From assembly GCA_029554925.1 (NCBI GenBank), contig JAKPUV010001020.1:1-22728 (forward strand): a stretch of DNA of 22,728 nucleotides, read 5' to 3'. Below the pieces are notes generated by a model. It had not been told where the DNA came from. It searched no databases and was given only the letters and a program-made list of their open reading frames with translations. This DNA comes from Candidatus Hydrogenedentota bacterium (GTDB taxonomy: Bacteria > Hydrogenedentota > Hydrogenedentia > Hydrogenedentales > CAITNO01). Positions 1 to 8,026 of the stretch are shown here, one piece after another (position 1 is the first letter of the stretch; every line of letters begins with the position of its first letter). The position numbers were made by a program, and so were the translations under genes.

Positions 1-267
1 CTGACGCGCACGGCCAACCCGGAGGACCGCCGGGAGGTGATCGTCCGGGTTTCCGACCGGCACGAGACGTGGGTCTGCGAACTGGAACGCCGCAGGCTCC
101 AGACCTTTCTGGAGCTGGTGGACCGCGTCGGCGACGACTGCGCCCGCACCTGGGCGGAGGTGGCCGCGCGCATTCAGGAGGTGCTCCGGGAGGCGGAGCC
201 GGAAACGTTGAAACGGCGGGCAACCGGGGCGCGCGGCGCGCGTCCGGCGAAAGGGGGCACCCCATGA
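1..267 (+). CDS. MarR-family transcriptional regulator, C-terminal part
   Basis: Frame 1 is open from the first base to a TGA at 265-267, giving 88 residues of a protein whose start lies outside the window. The visible part begins with 'PEDRREVIVRVS', which matches the beta-wing of MarR winged-helix proteins (usually D-x-R followed by a V-x-L/V-T strand). A long helical stretch follows, as in the MarR dimerisation helices. The last 20 or so residues are basic and Gly/Ala rich. The recognition helix is missing, so the family call rests on the wing and the context. The stop overlaps the ATG of the next gene (ATGA at 264-267). A MarR repressor as first gene of an RND efflux operon is a common arrangement, so autoregulation of the operon is likely but inferred. 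Confidence 0.7.
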   Translation: MTRTANPEDRREVIVRVSDRHETWVCELERRRLQTFLELVDRVGDDCARTWAEVAARIQEVLREAEPETLKRRATGARGARPAKGGTP

Positions 268-1439
268 AACGCGCGTCTGGACTGCTGGCCCTTTGGATGC
301 TTCTCGCGGGCGCGGCCCCGCTGTTCGCCCAGGGCCCGCCGGGCGGGAAGAAGATGCCGCCGCAGGTGGGCCTGGCCCCGGCGGCGGTGAAGACCGTCCC
401 GGTCACCTTCGAGTACGTGGGGCTCACGGAGGCGTCGAAGACCGTCGAGGTCCGCGCGCGGATCCAGGGCTTCCTCGAAACCCGCGAGTTCCAGGACGGC
501 GCGTATCTGAAGGAGGGCGCGCGCCTGTTCACCATAGACCCGCGCCCCTTCGAGGCGGACCGGGACGTGGCGGCGGCGCAGGTGGCCCAGGCCGCGGCGC
601 GGCTTCGGCTGGCGGAGCAGGAGCTGGCGCGGCTGAAGGCGGTGCGGACGCCGGGGGCGGTGGCCGCGGCGGACGTGGACCAGCGCGAGGCGGAGGCGGC
701 GGGGGCGGAGGCGGCGCTGCGGCTGGCGGAGGCCCAGTTGAAGAAGGCGGAGCTGAACCTCGACTACACGAAGGTCTCCGCGCCCCTGACCGGGTTCATC
801 GGCAAGGCGCAGAAGGAGGCCGGAAGCTATGTGGACAGCGCGCAGAACAGCCTGCTGGCCGTGATGCACCAGGTGGACCCGCTCTATGTGACCTTCAAGG
901 TCAGCGAGGCGGACTTCCTCGCGTGGCGGCGCGGCGAGAAGGAGGGCGCGCTGGCGCTGGCGGGCGGCAGGACCGTTCCGGACGTGGCGATCACGCTGCT
1001 GGACGGCACGCCCTTCGGCGAGCCGGGCGCGCTCGACTACGAGAACACCGGCGTGGACACGCAGACGGGCACGGTGGAGCTGCGCGCCACGTTCAAGAAC
1101 GGCGACCGGTCGCTCAAGCCGGGCCAGTTCGTGAAGGTGCGCCTGTCGGGCTGGGAGCGGCCGAACGTGCTGACGGTGCCCCGGCGGGCCGTGGGCCAGA
1201 CGCCCAAGGGCCCCGTGGTGTACCTGGTGGGGCCGGACAGCAAGGCGCAGGAGCGGGTGGTGAAAACCGGCGAGTGGTCCGGGGAGGACTGGATCATCCT
1301 GGAGGGGCTGGAGGCCGGCGACCAGGTCATCGTGGACGGCCTCACCAAGGTCCGCGCGGGCACCGAGGTGTCCACCGGCCCGCCGCCGGGCGCGCCGGGC
1401 GCGGCGGACGCGGCCAAACCCGCGGCCCCGGCCAGGTAG
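264..1439 (+). CDS. RND efflux periplasmic adaptor (membrane-fusion protein, HlyD/AcrA type)
   Basis: This 391-aa protein should bridge the inner-membrane RND pump and the outer-membrane channel in the periplasm. It starts at the ATG at 264, chosen because it gives a clear Sec signal peptide (MKRASGLLALWMLLAGAAPLFAQ) and overlaps the upstream stop. There is no lipobox cysteine, so unlike AcrA it is probably soluble or held only by partners. Two lipoyl half-motifs (about residues 58-96 and 169-203, 'APLTGFIGKAQKEAGSYV') flank an Ala/Glu/Leu-rich coiled-coil hairpin (about 97-168). Beta-barrel and membrane-proximal domains follow ('LKPGQFVKVRL', 'VLTVPRRAV'). The C-terminus is a Pro/Ala-rich tail. 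Length fits the family. The permease gene starts 10 bp after the stop. Confidence 0.93.
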   Translation: MKRASGLLALWMLLAGAAPLFAQGPPGGKKMPPQVGLAPAAVKTVPVTFEYVGLTEASKTVEVRARIQGFLETREFQDGAYLKEGARLFTIDPRPFEADRDVAAAQVAQAAARLRLAEQELARLKAVRTPGAVAAADVDQREAEAAGAEAALRLAEAQLKKAELNLDYTKVSAPLTGFIGKAQKEAGSYVDSAQNSLLAVMHQVDPLYVTFKVSEADFLAWRRGEKEGALALAGGRTVPDVAITLLDGTPFGEPGALDYENTGVDTQTGTVELRATFKNGDRSLKPGQFVKVRLSGWERPNVLTVPRRAVGQTPKGPVVYLVGPDSKAQERVVKTGEWSGEDWIILEGLEAGDQVIVDGLTKVRAGTEVSTGPPPGAPGAADAAKPAAPAR

Positions 1440-1449
1440 GGGCGCGCGC

Positions 1450-4400
1450 ATGATCTCCCGATTCTTCATAGACCGGCCGATCTTCGCCACCGTGGTGGCC
1501 GTGGTGATCGTGCTGTGCGGCCTCGTGTCGTTGTTCTCGCTGCCCGTGGAGTCGTCGCCGCAGATCACGCCGCCGACGGTGGTGATCAGCGCCACCTATC
1601 CGGGGGCGGACGCGCAGACGGTGATGGAGAGCGTGGCCACGCCCATCGAGCAGGAGCTCAGCGGCGTGGAGCACATGCTCTACTACCAGTCCGCCAGCGC
1701 GAACGACGGCAGCCTCTCGATCACGCTCTCCTTCGAGATCGGCACGGACCTCGACATCGCGGCGGTGGACGTGCAGAACCGCGTCAAGCGCGCCGAGCGC
1801 CGCCTGCCCGAGCAGGTGATGCGGCAGGGCATGAACGTCAGCAAGCGCATGAGCACCTTCCTGGGGATCATCGCCCTGCAGTCGGACAAGCCCGAGCACG
1901 ACATGCTCTTCCTGAGCAACTACGCCACGATCCACATGGTGGACACGCTTTCGCGCGTGCCCGGCGTGGGCCAGGTGCGCATTTTCGGCAACAAGGACTA
2001 CTCGATGCGGGTCACCCTGGACCCCGACCGGCTCGTGCTCAAGGGGCTGACGGTGGCCGACGTGGGTCAGGCGATCCGCGAGCAGAACGGGCTCTACGCG
2101 GCGGGCGAGATCGGCGGCGGCCCGAACCCCGACCCCGTGGACTTCACCTTCCCCGTGCTCGCGCCGGGGCGGCTCACCACCCCGCAGCAGTTCGAGGAGA
2201 TCATCCTGCTGGCGCGGCCCGACGGCTCCCGCGTGCTCCTCAGGGATGTGGGCCGGGTGGAGCTGGGGTCGCTGGACTACGGCACCGAGGGCCGCTACAA
2301 CGGCAAGCCCACGGCCCTGATCCCGGTGTCGGCCCAGCCCGACGCCAACGCGCTGGAGACGATGAACGGGGTGAAGGCCGCGCTGGAGGAGCTGGCCAAG
2401 GACTTCCCGGAGGGCGTCCACTACGGCATGCCGCTGGACACGACCACGTTCATCACCGTGTCCATCCAGGAGGTGGCCAAGACCTTCCTGGAGGCCACCC
2501 TCCTGGTGACCATCGTCGTGCTGCTCTTCCTGGGGAGCTGGCGCGCCGCCCTGATCCCCATGGTCGCCGTGCCCGTGGCCATTGTGGGCACCTTCATGGG
2601 ACTGCTCGCCCTGGGGTTCTCCATCAACTCGCTGACCCTGTTCGCGCTGGTGCTGGCCATCGGCATCGTGGTGGACGACGCCATCATCGCCGTGGAGAAC
2701 GTCGAGCGGCTCATGCACGACGAGCGTCTGGCCCCGCGCGAGGCGACCATCAAGGCCATGGGCCAGGTGCAGGGCCCCATCATCGCCAGCGTGCTCTCCC
2801 TGGCCGCGGTCTACCTGCCCGTGGCCTTCATCGGCGGCAGCACGGGCGTCATGTACCGCCAGTTCGGCATCACCATCTCGCTGGCCGTGGCGATTTCCGG
2901 GCTTATCGCGCTGGTGCTGAGCCCGGCGCTGTGCCGGCTCCTCCTGCGCGCCAACCACAACAAGCTGTTCCTCTTCCGCTGGTTCGACGCGGGCGTGCGC
3001 GGGTTCACCGCCCTCTTCGCCTTCAGCGCGCGCTGGGTGATCCGGCTGGGCGTCGTCTCCATGGTGCTGTTCGCCGTGCTTGTCTACGCCGCCTACTCCC
3101 TCTTCATGCGGGTTCCGGCGGCCTTCGTGCCCCAGGAGGACCAGGGCTACGTCATGGTGGTGGCGCAGCTGCCGCAGGGGTCGTCCCTCGACCGGACCAA
3201 GGCCGTCGTTTCCCAGATCGAGGAGTTCGTGCTGGCGCAGCCCGAGACGAAGGGCATCGTCGCCATGTGCGGACAGGACCGGCTCTCCAACGCCGCGGTC
3301 CCCTCGGCGGCCAGCATGTTCGTCAGCCTCAAGGACTGGTCGGAGCGCGTCGGGCCGGAGCACTCCGCCGACGCCCTGGTGGCGCGCCTCTTCCAGCGCT
3401 TCGGCGGGCTGAAGGAGGCCACGGTGCTCGCCTTCGTGCCGCCGCCCATCCGCGGGCTGGGCATGCGTGCGGGGTTCGAGGCCCAGCTTGAAACGCGCGG
3501 CGGCGACGACCTGGCCTCCCTGGCGCGGGTCATGTCCGAGTTCATCGCCGAACTGAACAAGGATCCCATGTTCTCCGGCGTGTCCGGCACGCTGGACGTC
3601 ACGCAGCCGAAGATTCGGGTGAAACTGGACCACACGCGGGCCAAACTCCTGGGCATCCCGGTGGGCGAGGTGTACAACACGCTCCAGGCGCTGCTCGGCT
3701 CCTACTACGTCAACGACTTCAACATCTACGGGCGCGTGTACCGCGTGCAGCTCCAGGCCGACCCGCAGTTCCGCGACGAGCCCTCGGACATCCGGAAGAT
3801 CCACGTGCGCAACAGCGCGGGCGAGATGATCGAGCTTTCCGGCGTGGTGGACGTCTCCATGGAGGCGGGCCCCAGCGTGGTCGGCAGGTTCAACAGCTTC
3901 ACGTCGGCCCAGATCACCGGCGCGCCCGCGCCCGGCATCAGCACGGGGCAGTGCATCCGGCGCGTCCAGGAGATCGCCGCGCGGACGCTGCCGCAGGGCT
4001 ACACCGTCGAGTGGAGCTCGGGCTCGTACCAGGAGGTGCGCACGGGCAACCAGTCCTACTACGTCATGCTCTTCGGCCTGGTCATGATCTTCCTCGTCCT
4101 CGCCGCGCAGTACGAGAAGTGGTCGCTCCCCCTCGCCGTCCTCATGGCCGTGCCCTTCTGCGTCTTCGGCGCCTTCGCGTCGCTGGTCCTGCGCGCCGCG
4201 CCCGCCGACATCTACTTCCAGATCGGACTGCTCACGCTCATCGGCCTGTCGGCCAAGAACGCCATCCTCATCGTCGAGTTCTGCGCGAAGATGCGCGCCG
4301 ACGGCGCGGGCATCCTGGAGGCGGCCATCGCCGCCGCCCGCATCCGCCTGCGCCCCGTGCTCATGACCGCCATCAGCACCATCCTCGGCGCGCTCCCCCT

Positions 4401-4629
4401 GGCCCTGAGCCAGGGCGCGGGCGCGGCCGGACGCCGCTCCATCGGCAACAGCGTCGTGGCCGGCATGATCACCGCCACCTTCCTCGCCGTGTTCTTCGTG
4501 CCCCTCTTCTTCGTCATCATCCAGTGGCTCAGCGAGCTGGGGTCGCGGAGGTCGGCCCCCGCGGCGGGGCCCCCGCCCCCCGAAGCCGTCACGGAACCGG
4601 CAACCCCCGCCGGGGAGGACCAGGCATGA
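1450..4629 (+). CDS. RND multidrug efflux permease, HAE1 (AcrB/MexB-like) family
   Basis: This 1,059-aa inner-membrane, proton-driven pump has the usual length for the HAE1 family. It begins with 'FFIDRPIFATVVA', the standard N-terminal start of the first membrane helix. The porter signature 'PPTVVISATYPGADAQTV' follows near residue 41. TM4 carries the two proton-relay aspartates, D409 and D410, in 'GIVVDDAIIAVENVER'. TM10 carries the partner lysine K936 in 'IGLSAKNAILIVEF'. All key relay residues are therefore present and the pump looks functional. The substrate cannot be read from the sequence, but organic drugs or detergents are typical for HAE1, whereas heavy-metal RND pumps (HME) have a different TM4 motif. 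The last codons overlap the start of the outer-membrane factor (ATGA at 4626-4629). Confidence 0.96.
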   Translation: MISRFFIDRPIFATVVAVVIVLCGLVSLFSLPVESSPQITPPTVVISATYPGADAQTVMESVATPIEQELSGVEHMLYYQSASANDGSLSITLSFEIGTDLDIAAVDVQNRVKRAERRLPEQVMRQGMNVSKRMSTFLGIIALQSDKPEHDMLFLSNYATIHMVDTLSRVPGVGQVRIFGNKDYSMRVTLDPDRLVLKGLTVADVGQAIREQNGLYAAGEIGGGPNPDPVDFTFPVLAPGRLTTPQQFEEIILLARPDGSRVLLRDVGRVELGSLDYGTEGRYNGKPTALIPVSAQPDANALETMNGVKAALEELAKDFPEGVHYGMPLDTTTFITVSIQEVAKTFLEATLLVTIVVLLFLGSWRAALIPMVAVPVAIVGTFMGLLALGFSINSLTLFALVLAIGIVVDDAIIAVENVERLMHDERLAPREATIKAMGQVQGPIIASVLSLAAVYLPVAFIGGSTGVMYRQFGITISLAVAISGLIALVLSPALCRLLLRANHNKLFLFRWFDAGVRGFTALFAFSARWVIRLGVVSMVLFAVLVYAAYSLFMRVPAAFVPQEDQGYVMVVAQLPQGSSLDRTKAVVSQIEEFVLAQPETKGIVAMCGQDRLSNAAVPSAASMFVSLKDWSERVGPEHSADALVARLFQRFGGLKEATVLAFVPPPIRGLGMRAGFEAQLETRGGDDLASLARVMSEFIAELNKDPMFSGVSGTLDVTQPKIRVKLDHTRAKLLGIPVGEVYNTLQALLGSYYVNDFNIYGRVYRVQLQADPQFRDEPSDIRKIHVRNSAGEMIELSGVVDVSMEAGPSVVGRFNSFTSAQITGAPAPGISTGQCIRRVQEIAARTLPQGYTVEWSSGSYQEVRTGNQSYYVMLFGLVMIFLVLAAQYEKWSLPLAVLMAVPFCVFGAFASLVLRAAPADIYFQIGLLTLIGLSAKNAILIVEFCAKMRADGAGILEAAIAAARIRLRPVLMTAISTILGALPLALSQGAGAAGRRSIGNSVVAGMITATFLAVFFVPLFFVIIQWLSELGSRRSAPAAGPPPPEAVTEPATPAGEDQA

Positions 4630-6242
4630 GCATCCGCGCGCTTTGCACCGCCGCCGCCCTGCTGGCCCTGCCCCTCGCGGGGTGCGTGGTCGGCCCGGAC
4701 TATGAGAAGCCGTCGCCGCCGGTGCCGGAGGCGTGGAGCACCCCGCTGGCGGGCGGCGAGGCCGCCGGGGAGCCCGGCATCGCCGAGTGGTGGCGTGTGT
4801 TCGGCGACCCCACGCTGGACGCGCTCGTGGCGCGCGCCCTGGAGGGCAGCCTCGACCTGCGGATGGCGGAGGCGCGCATCCGCGAGTCCCGCGCCGCCGA
4901 GGAAATCTCCGGCGCGGACCTCTGGCCCGCCCTGAACGCCTCGGCGGGCTACAAGCGCCTGCAGAACAAGAAGGCGGCGTCCCCCGGCACCTCGTCCAGT
5001 TCGTCCACGGGCCTCTCCGCCCAGGGTGTCTCCCGGTCCTACACCCTCTCTTCCGGCGGCACCTCCGTCACCGTGGCGCCGGACCTCACCGGCGCGGGCA
5101 ACTCCCGCGTCACGGTGAACCGGGGCCGGGCCGCGGCCGCGCCGTCGCGCAGGGACGACCTCTTTCAGGCGGGGTTCGACGCGCGCTGGGAGCTGGATGT
5201 CTTCGGCGGCACGCAGCGCGAAAGGGAGGCGGCCCGCGCGTCGCGCGAGGCGGCCGAGGAGGACCTCCGCGCGGTGCGGGTATCCCTCGCCGCCGAGGTC
5301 GCCCGCAATTACTTCACCCTGCGCGAGGCGCAGGCGAGCCTCGACATCGCGTCGCGGAACGCCGCCCTCCAGCGCGACAGCCTGGACCTCGTGCGCGCGC
5401 GCTTTGAGGCGGGCCTCACCAACGAGCTGGACATCCGCGCCGCCGAGGCCCAGCTCGCCGTCACCGAGTCCGCCCTGCCCGGCCACGCCGCCCGCGTGCA
5501 GTACGCCATCCACCGCCTCGGCGTGCTGATGGGCCGCGCGCCCGGCGCGCTCCAGGAGGAGCTGGCCCCCGCCGCCGACCTGCCCCCCGCGCCGCCCATG
5601 GTCCCCGTCGGCCTGCCCTCGGACCTGCTGCGCCGGCGGCCCGACGTGCGCGCCGCCGAGCGCGACCTCGCCGCCGCCACCGCCCGCATCGGCGTCGCCA
5701 CGGCCGACCTCTTCCCCAAGTTCGCCCTCACGGGCGCGCTCTCCGGACAGGACGACGCCCTCTACGGCCTCAAGCGCGGCGCGAACCTCCTCTGGTCCGT
5801 CGGCCCGACGGTCCAGTGGCCCGTCTTCGACGCGGGCCGCATCCGCGCCAACATCCGCGTCCAGAACGCGCGGCAGGAGCAGGCGCTCGCGGCCTACGAG
5901 AAGGCCGTCCTGACGTCGCTGGAGGAGGCCGAAAACGCCCTCGTCGCCTACGCCCGCGAGCAGAACCGCCTCGCCTCGCTGGACCAGGCCGTGACCGCCG
6001 CGGGCGCGGCCCTCACCCTCGCCAAGGACCTCTACACCCAGGGGCTCACGGACTACCTGCGCGTCCTCGACGCCGAGCGCTCCGTCGCCTCCGCCGAGGC
6101 CCAGCGCGCCCAGAGCCGCGCCGCCGTCCTCACCAACCTCGCCGCCCTCTACAAGGCCCTCGGCGGCGGCTGGAACCCTGAAGAGGCGGAATCTGCGGCC
6201 GTTCCCGGCATCGAAGAGGCAAAGCCCGTCCCCGGGTCCTGA
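4626..6242 (+). CDS. Outer-membrane efflux lipoprotein (OprM/NodT-type OMF)
   Basis: This 538-aa channel subunit of the tripartite pump starts at the ATG that overlaps the permease stop. The signal peptide ends in a lipobox 'LPLAGC' with Cys20 as acylation site, followed by 'VVGPDYEKP', the usual NodT-family opening. Two TolC-like repeats follow: 'WWRVFGDPTLDALVARAL' with the first helices, and 'LLRRRPDVRAAERDLAAATARIGVATADLFP' split across the second half (about residues 335-370). The C-terminal repeat includes 'YTQGLTDYLRVLDAERS'. An unusual Ser/Thr/Gly-rich stretch lies at about residues 111-177, where OprM has a short surface loop before 'WELDVFGG'. The neighbours make its pump assignment secure. 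Confidence 0.95.
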   Translation: MSIRALCTAAALLALPLAGCVVGPDYEKPSPPVPEAWSTPLAGGEAAGEPGIAEWWRVFGDPTLDALVARALEGSLDLRMAEARIRESRAAEEISGADLWPALNASAGYKRLQNKKAASPGTSSSSSTGLSAQGVSRSYTLSSGGTSVTVAPDLTGAGNSRVTVNRGRAAAAPSRRDDLFQAGFDARWELDVFGGTQREREAARASREAAEEDLRAVRVSLAAEVARNYFTLREAQASLDIASRNAALQRDSLDLVRARFEAGLTNELDIRAAEAQLAVTESALPGHAARVQYAIHRLGVLMGRAPGALQEELAPAADLPPAPPMVPVGLPSDLLRRRPDVRAAERDLAAATARIGVATADLFPKFALTGALSGQDDALYGLKRGANLLWSVGPTVQWPVFDAGRIRANIRVQNARQEQALAAYEKAVLTSLEEAENALVAYAREQNRLASLDQAVTAAGAALTLAKDLYTQGLTDYLRVLDAERSVASAEAQRAQSRAAVLTNLAALYKALGGGWNPEEAESAAVPGIEEAKPVPGS

Positions 6243-6251
6243 CCCGGGGAC
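6228..6251. terminator. 10-bp hairpin between convergent operons
   Basis: Positions 6228-6237 and 6242-6251 are perfect inverted copies around a 4-nt loop, and the hairpin spans the stop codon of the outer-membrane factor. It sits between the end of the efflux operon (+) and the end of the antiporter gene (-, stop at 6278). No T-tract follows on either strand, so it is not a classical intrinsic terminator. It may protect the 3' end or pause polymerase at a convergent junction. Confidence 0.45.
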
Positions 6252-6277
6252 ACCCCGGGAAGACGCTCCCGCCCATC

Positions 6278-7987
6278 CTAGGGAAACGCGGGCTCCTCGT
6301 CGCGGTCGTCGAGGAAGTAGTTGTAGGGGCGGGCCTCCTGGCTCTGGAGGGCCTCGGCGACGTCGTAGGGGCTGAGGGCGGACAGCAGCCGGTCGTGCAT
6401 GGTGTTGTCGGAGACCATGCGGGCGAGGCTGGACATGACCTCAAGGTGGCGGTTGGCCATGCCGGGCGGGGTGACGAGGAGGACGAGCACGCGGACGGGC
6501 TCGCCGCCGTCGTCGAAGGGGACGCCGTTTCGGCTGACGGCAAGGACGCCGGAGATGCGGCGGCCGCGCTTGAGGGTGCCGTGGGGCACGGCGACGCCGC
6601 GGCCGATGTTGGTGGAGGATTCGGCCTCGCGCCGCAGGACGCTTTCCTCCAGTGCGGCGCGGTCGGCACCGGACAGATGGTGGGTGAAGGCGTAGCGCTC
6701 GACGAGGTTTCGGAGGGCCTCGTCGCGGGTTTCGGCCTCGAAGGGCACGGCGATGTGCTCCTCCTGGAGGAAGTCCATGATGCGGCGGCGGTCGCGGCCG
6801 GCCTCGCCGGAGCGGCGCAGGGCGTGCCAGGTGAACAGAGGGCCGAGGATCTCGTTGACCGTGATGGCGCCAAGGAGCATGGTGCCGATGACGGAGATGG
6901 TGTGTTCCGGAATGTTGGGGTTGGCCTCCAAAAGGACGACGAGGCCGATGGCGATGCCGGTCTGGGGGGCGAGGGCGAGGCCGACGTGGTGGTTCATGCG
7001 CGCGGGCATGCGGGCCACCCAGCCGCCGGCGAGGGCGCCGAGGTATTTCCCCGCGAAGCGGGCCACGAGGAAGACCGCGCAGAGGATGCCGGCCTCGGCG
7101 ACGGCGTCGAGGTGGAGCGAGGCGCCGGCGGCGGTGAAGAAGCCGACGTAGAGGAGGGGCTCCAGGGGCTCGAGGGCCTCGGCGTGGCGGGTGCCGCTTT
7201 CGGAGGCGTTGGTGAGGAAGACGCCGTAAAACATGCAGGACAGCAGGAAGTTTACGCCGAGGAAGTCGGAGATGCCGACGGTGAACAGGACCATGACGAG
7301 GACGAGACTGAAGCGGTGGAACCGCGCGCGGTGGATGAGGTAGCCCGTGGCGCGGCCCATGACGAGGCCCAGGGCGAGGGAGAGCAGCACCTGCGACCCC
7401 GCGCGCAGGACGATCCACAGCGGCCCGAGGCGCTGCCCCTCGCCGGAGTAGGCGTAGTCCATGATCCGGTAGGCCAGCGCGAAGACGAGCATGCACAGGA
7501 GGATGTCCACGGCGACGACGGAGAGCAGCGTCTTGACGAAGAGGCCCTTGGCGCGCATTTCGCGGACCAGGGTGATGGTGGTGGCGGGCGAGGTGGCCAC
7601 GGAGATGGCGCCGAGCACGAGGGCCGTGGGCCAGTCCACGCCGACCCAGCGCGCGGCGAGGGTCACGAGGGCCATGGACGCGGCGGACTCGCCCAGCGCC
7701 ACGGCGCCCACGCGGCCCAGGGCGTTGTGGAGCCGCCGGTAGCACAGGTGGCTGCCCGCGGACACGGCCAGCACCCCGAGGGCGACCTCCGTGACGGGCT
7801 TGAGGCTCGCGGCGATGTTCACCTCTCCGAAGAGGTTGAGCGCCGCCGGGCCGATGAGCAGCCCCGCGGCCGTGTAGCCGAGCTCCTGGGGCAGGCGGGC
7901 CAGGCGCGCCAGCCAGCCGCCCAGCATGCCGGCGATGAGCACCGCCGACAGGAAGAACAGGGCGTTTTGTTCGCCGTCAAAGATCAT
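6278..7987 (-). CDS. CPA2-type cation/proton antiporter fused to a PTS EIIA (fructose/nitrogen-type) domain
   Basis: This 569-aa protein has an N-terminal membrane region (about residues 8-390, ten or more hydrophobic segments) of the sodium/hydrogen exchanger type. Family hallmarks are 'GYTAAGLLIGP' (38-47), 'ATSPATTITLVREMRAKG' (131-148) and 'LLSVVAVDILL' with a single aspartate, D161. A C-terminal domain (about 403-550) reads as EIIA: 'STNIGRGVAVPHG' with the expected phospho-histidine H469, then 'LVLLVTPPGMANRHLEVMSSLARMV'. The start ATG at 7987 has GGAG about 8 nt upstream. Transport of Na+ or K+ against H+ is likely, with flux possibly set by phosphorylation of H469. It lies 39 bp downstream of the DUF4914-like gene on the same strand, so the two are probably co-transcribed. 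The ion cannot be assigned. Confidence 0.9.
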   Translation of the reverse strand: MIFDGEQNALFFLSAVLIAGMLGGWLARLARLPQELGYTAAGLLIGPAALNLFGEVNIAASLKPVTEVALGVLAVSAGSHLCYRRLHNALGRVGAVALGESAASMALVTLAARWVGVDWPTALVLGAISVATSPATTITLVREMRAKGLFVKTLLSVVAVDILLCMLVFALAYRIMDYAYSGEGQRLGPLWIVLRAGSQVLLSLALGLVMGRATGYLIHRARFHRFSLVLVMVLFTVGISDFLGVNFLLSCMFYGVFLTNASESGTRHAEALEPLEPLLYVGFFTAAGASLHLDAVAEAGILCAVFLVARFAGKYLGALAGGWVARMPARMNHHVGLALAPQTGIAIGLVVLLEANPNIPEHTISVIGTMLLGAITVNEILGPLFTWHALRRSGEAGRDRRRIMDFLQEEHIAVPFEAETRDEALRNLVERYAFTHHLSGADRAALEESVLRREAESSTNIGRGVAVPHGTLKRGRRISGVLAVSRNGVPFDDGGEPVRVLVLLVTPPGMANRHLEVMSSLARMVSDNTMHDRLLSALSPYDVAEALQSQEARPYNYFLDDRDEEPAFP

Positions 7988-8026
7988 CCGGCTCTCCGCG
8001 CGGTCCGCGCCGCGCCCCGGAGGGCG

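Noticed and set aside
1342..3804. An 820-codon open frame on the minus strand opposite the RND permease
   Set aside because: The permease in the other direction has full family motifs. This product is His/Gly/Glu-rich noise.
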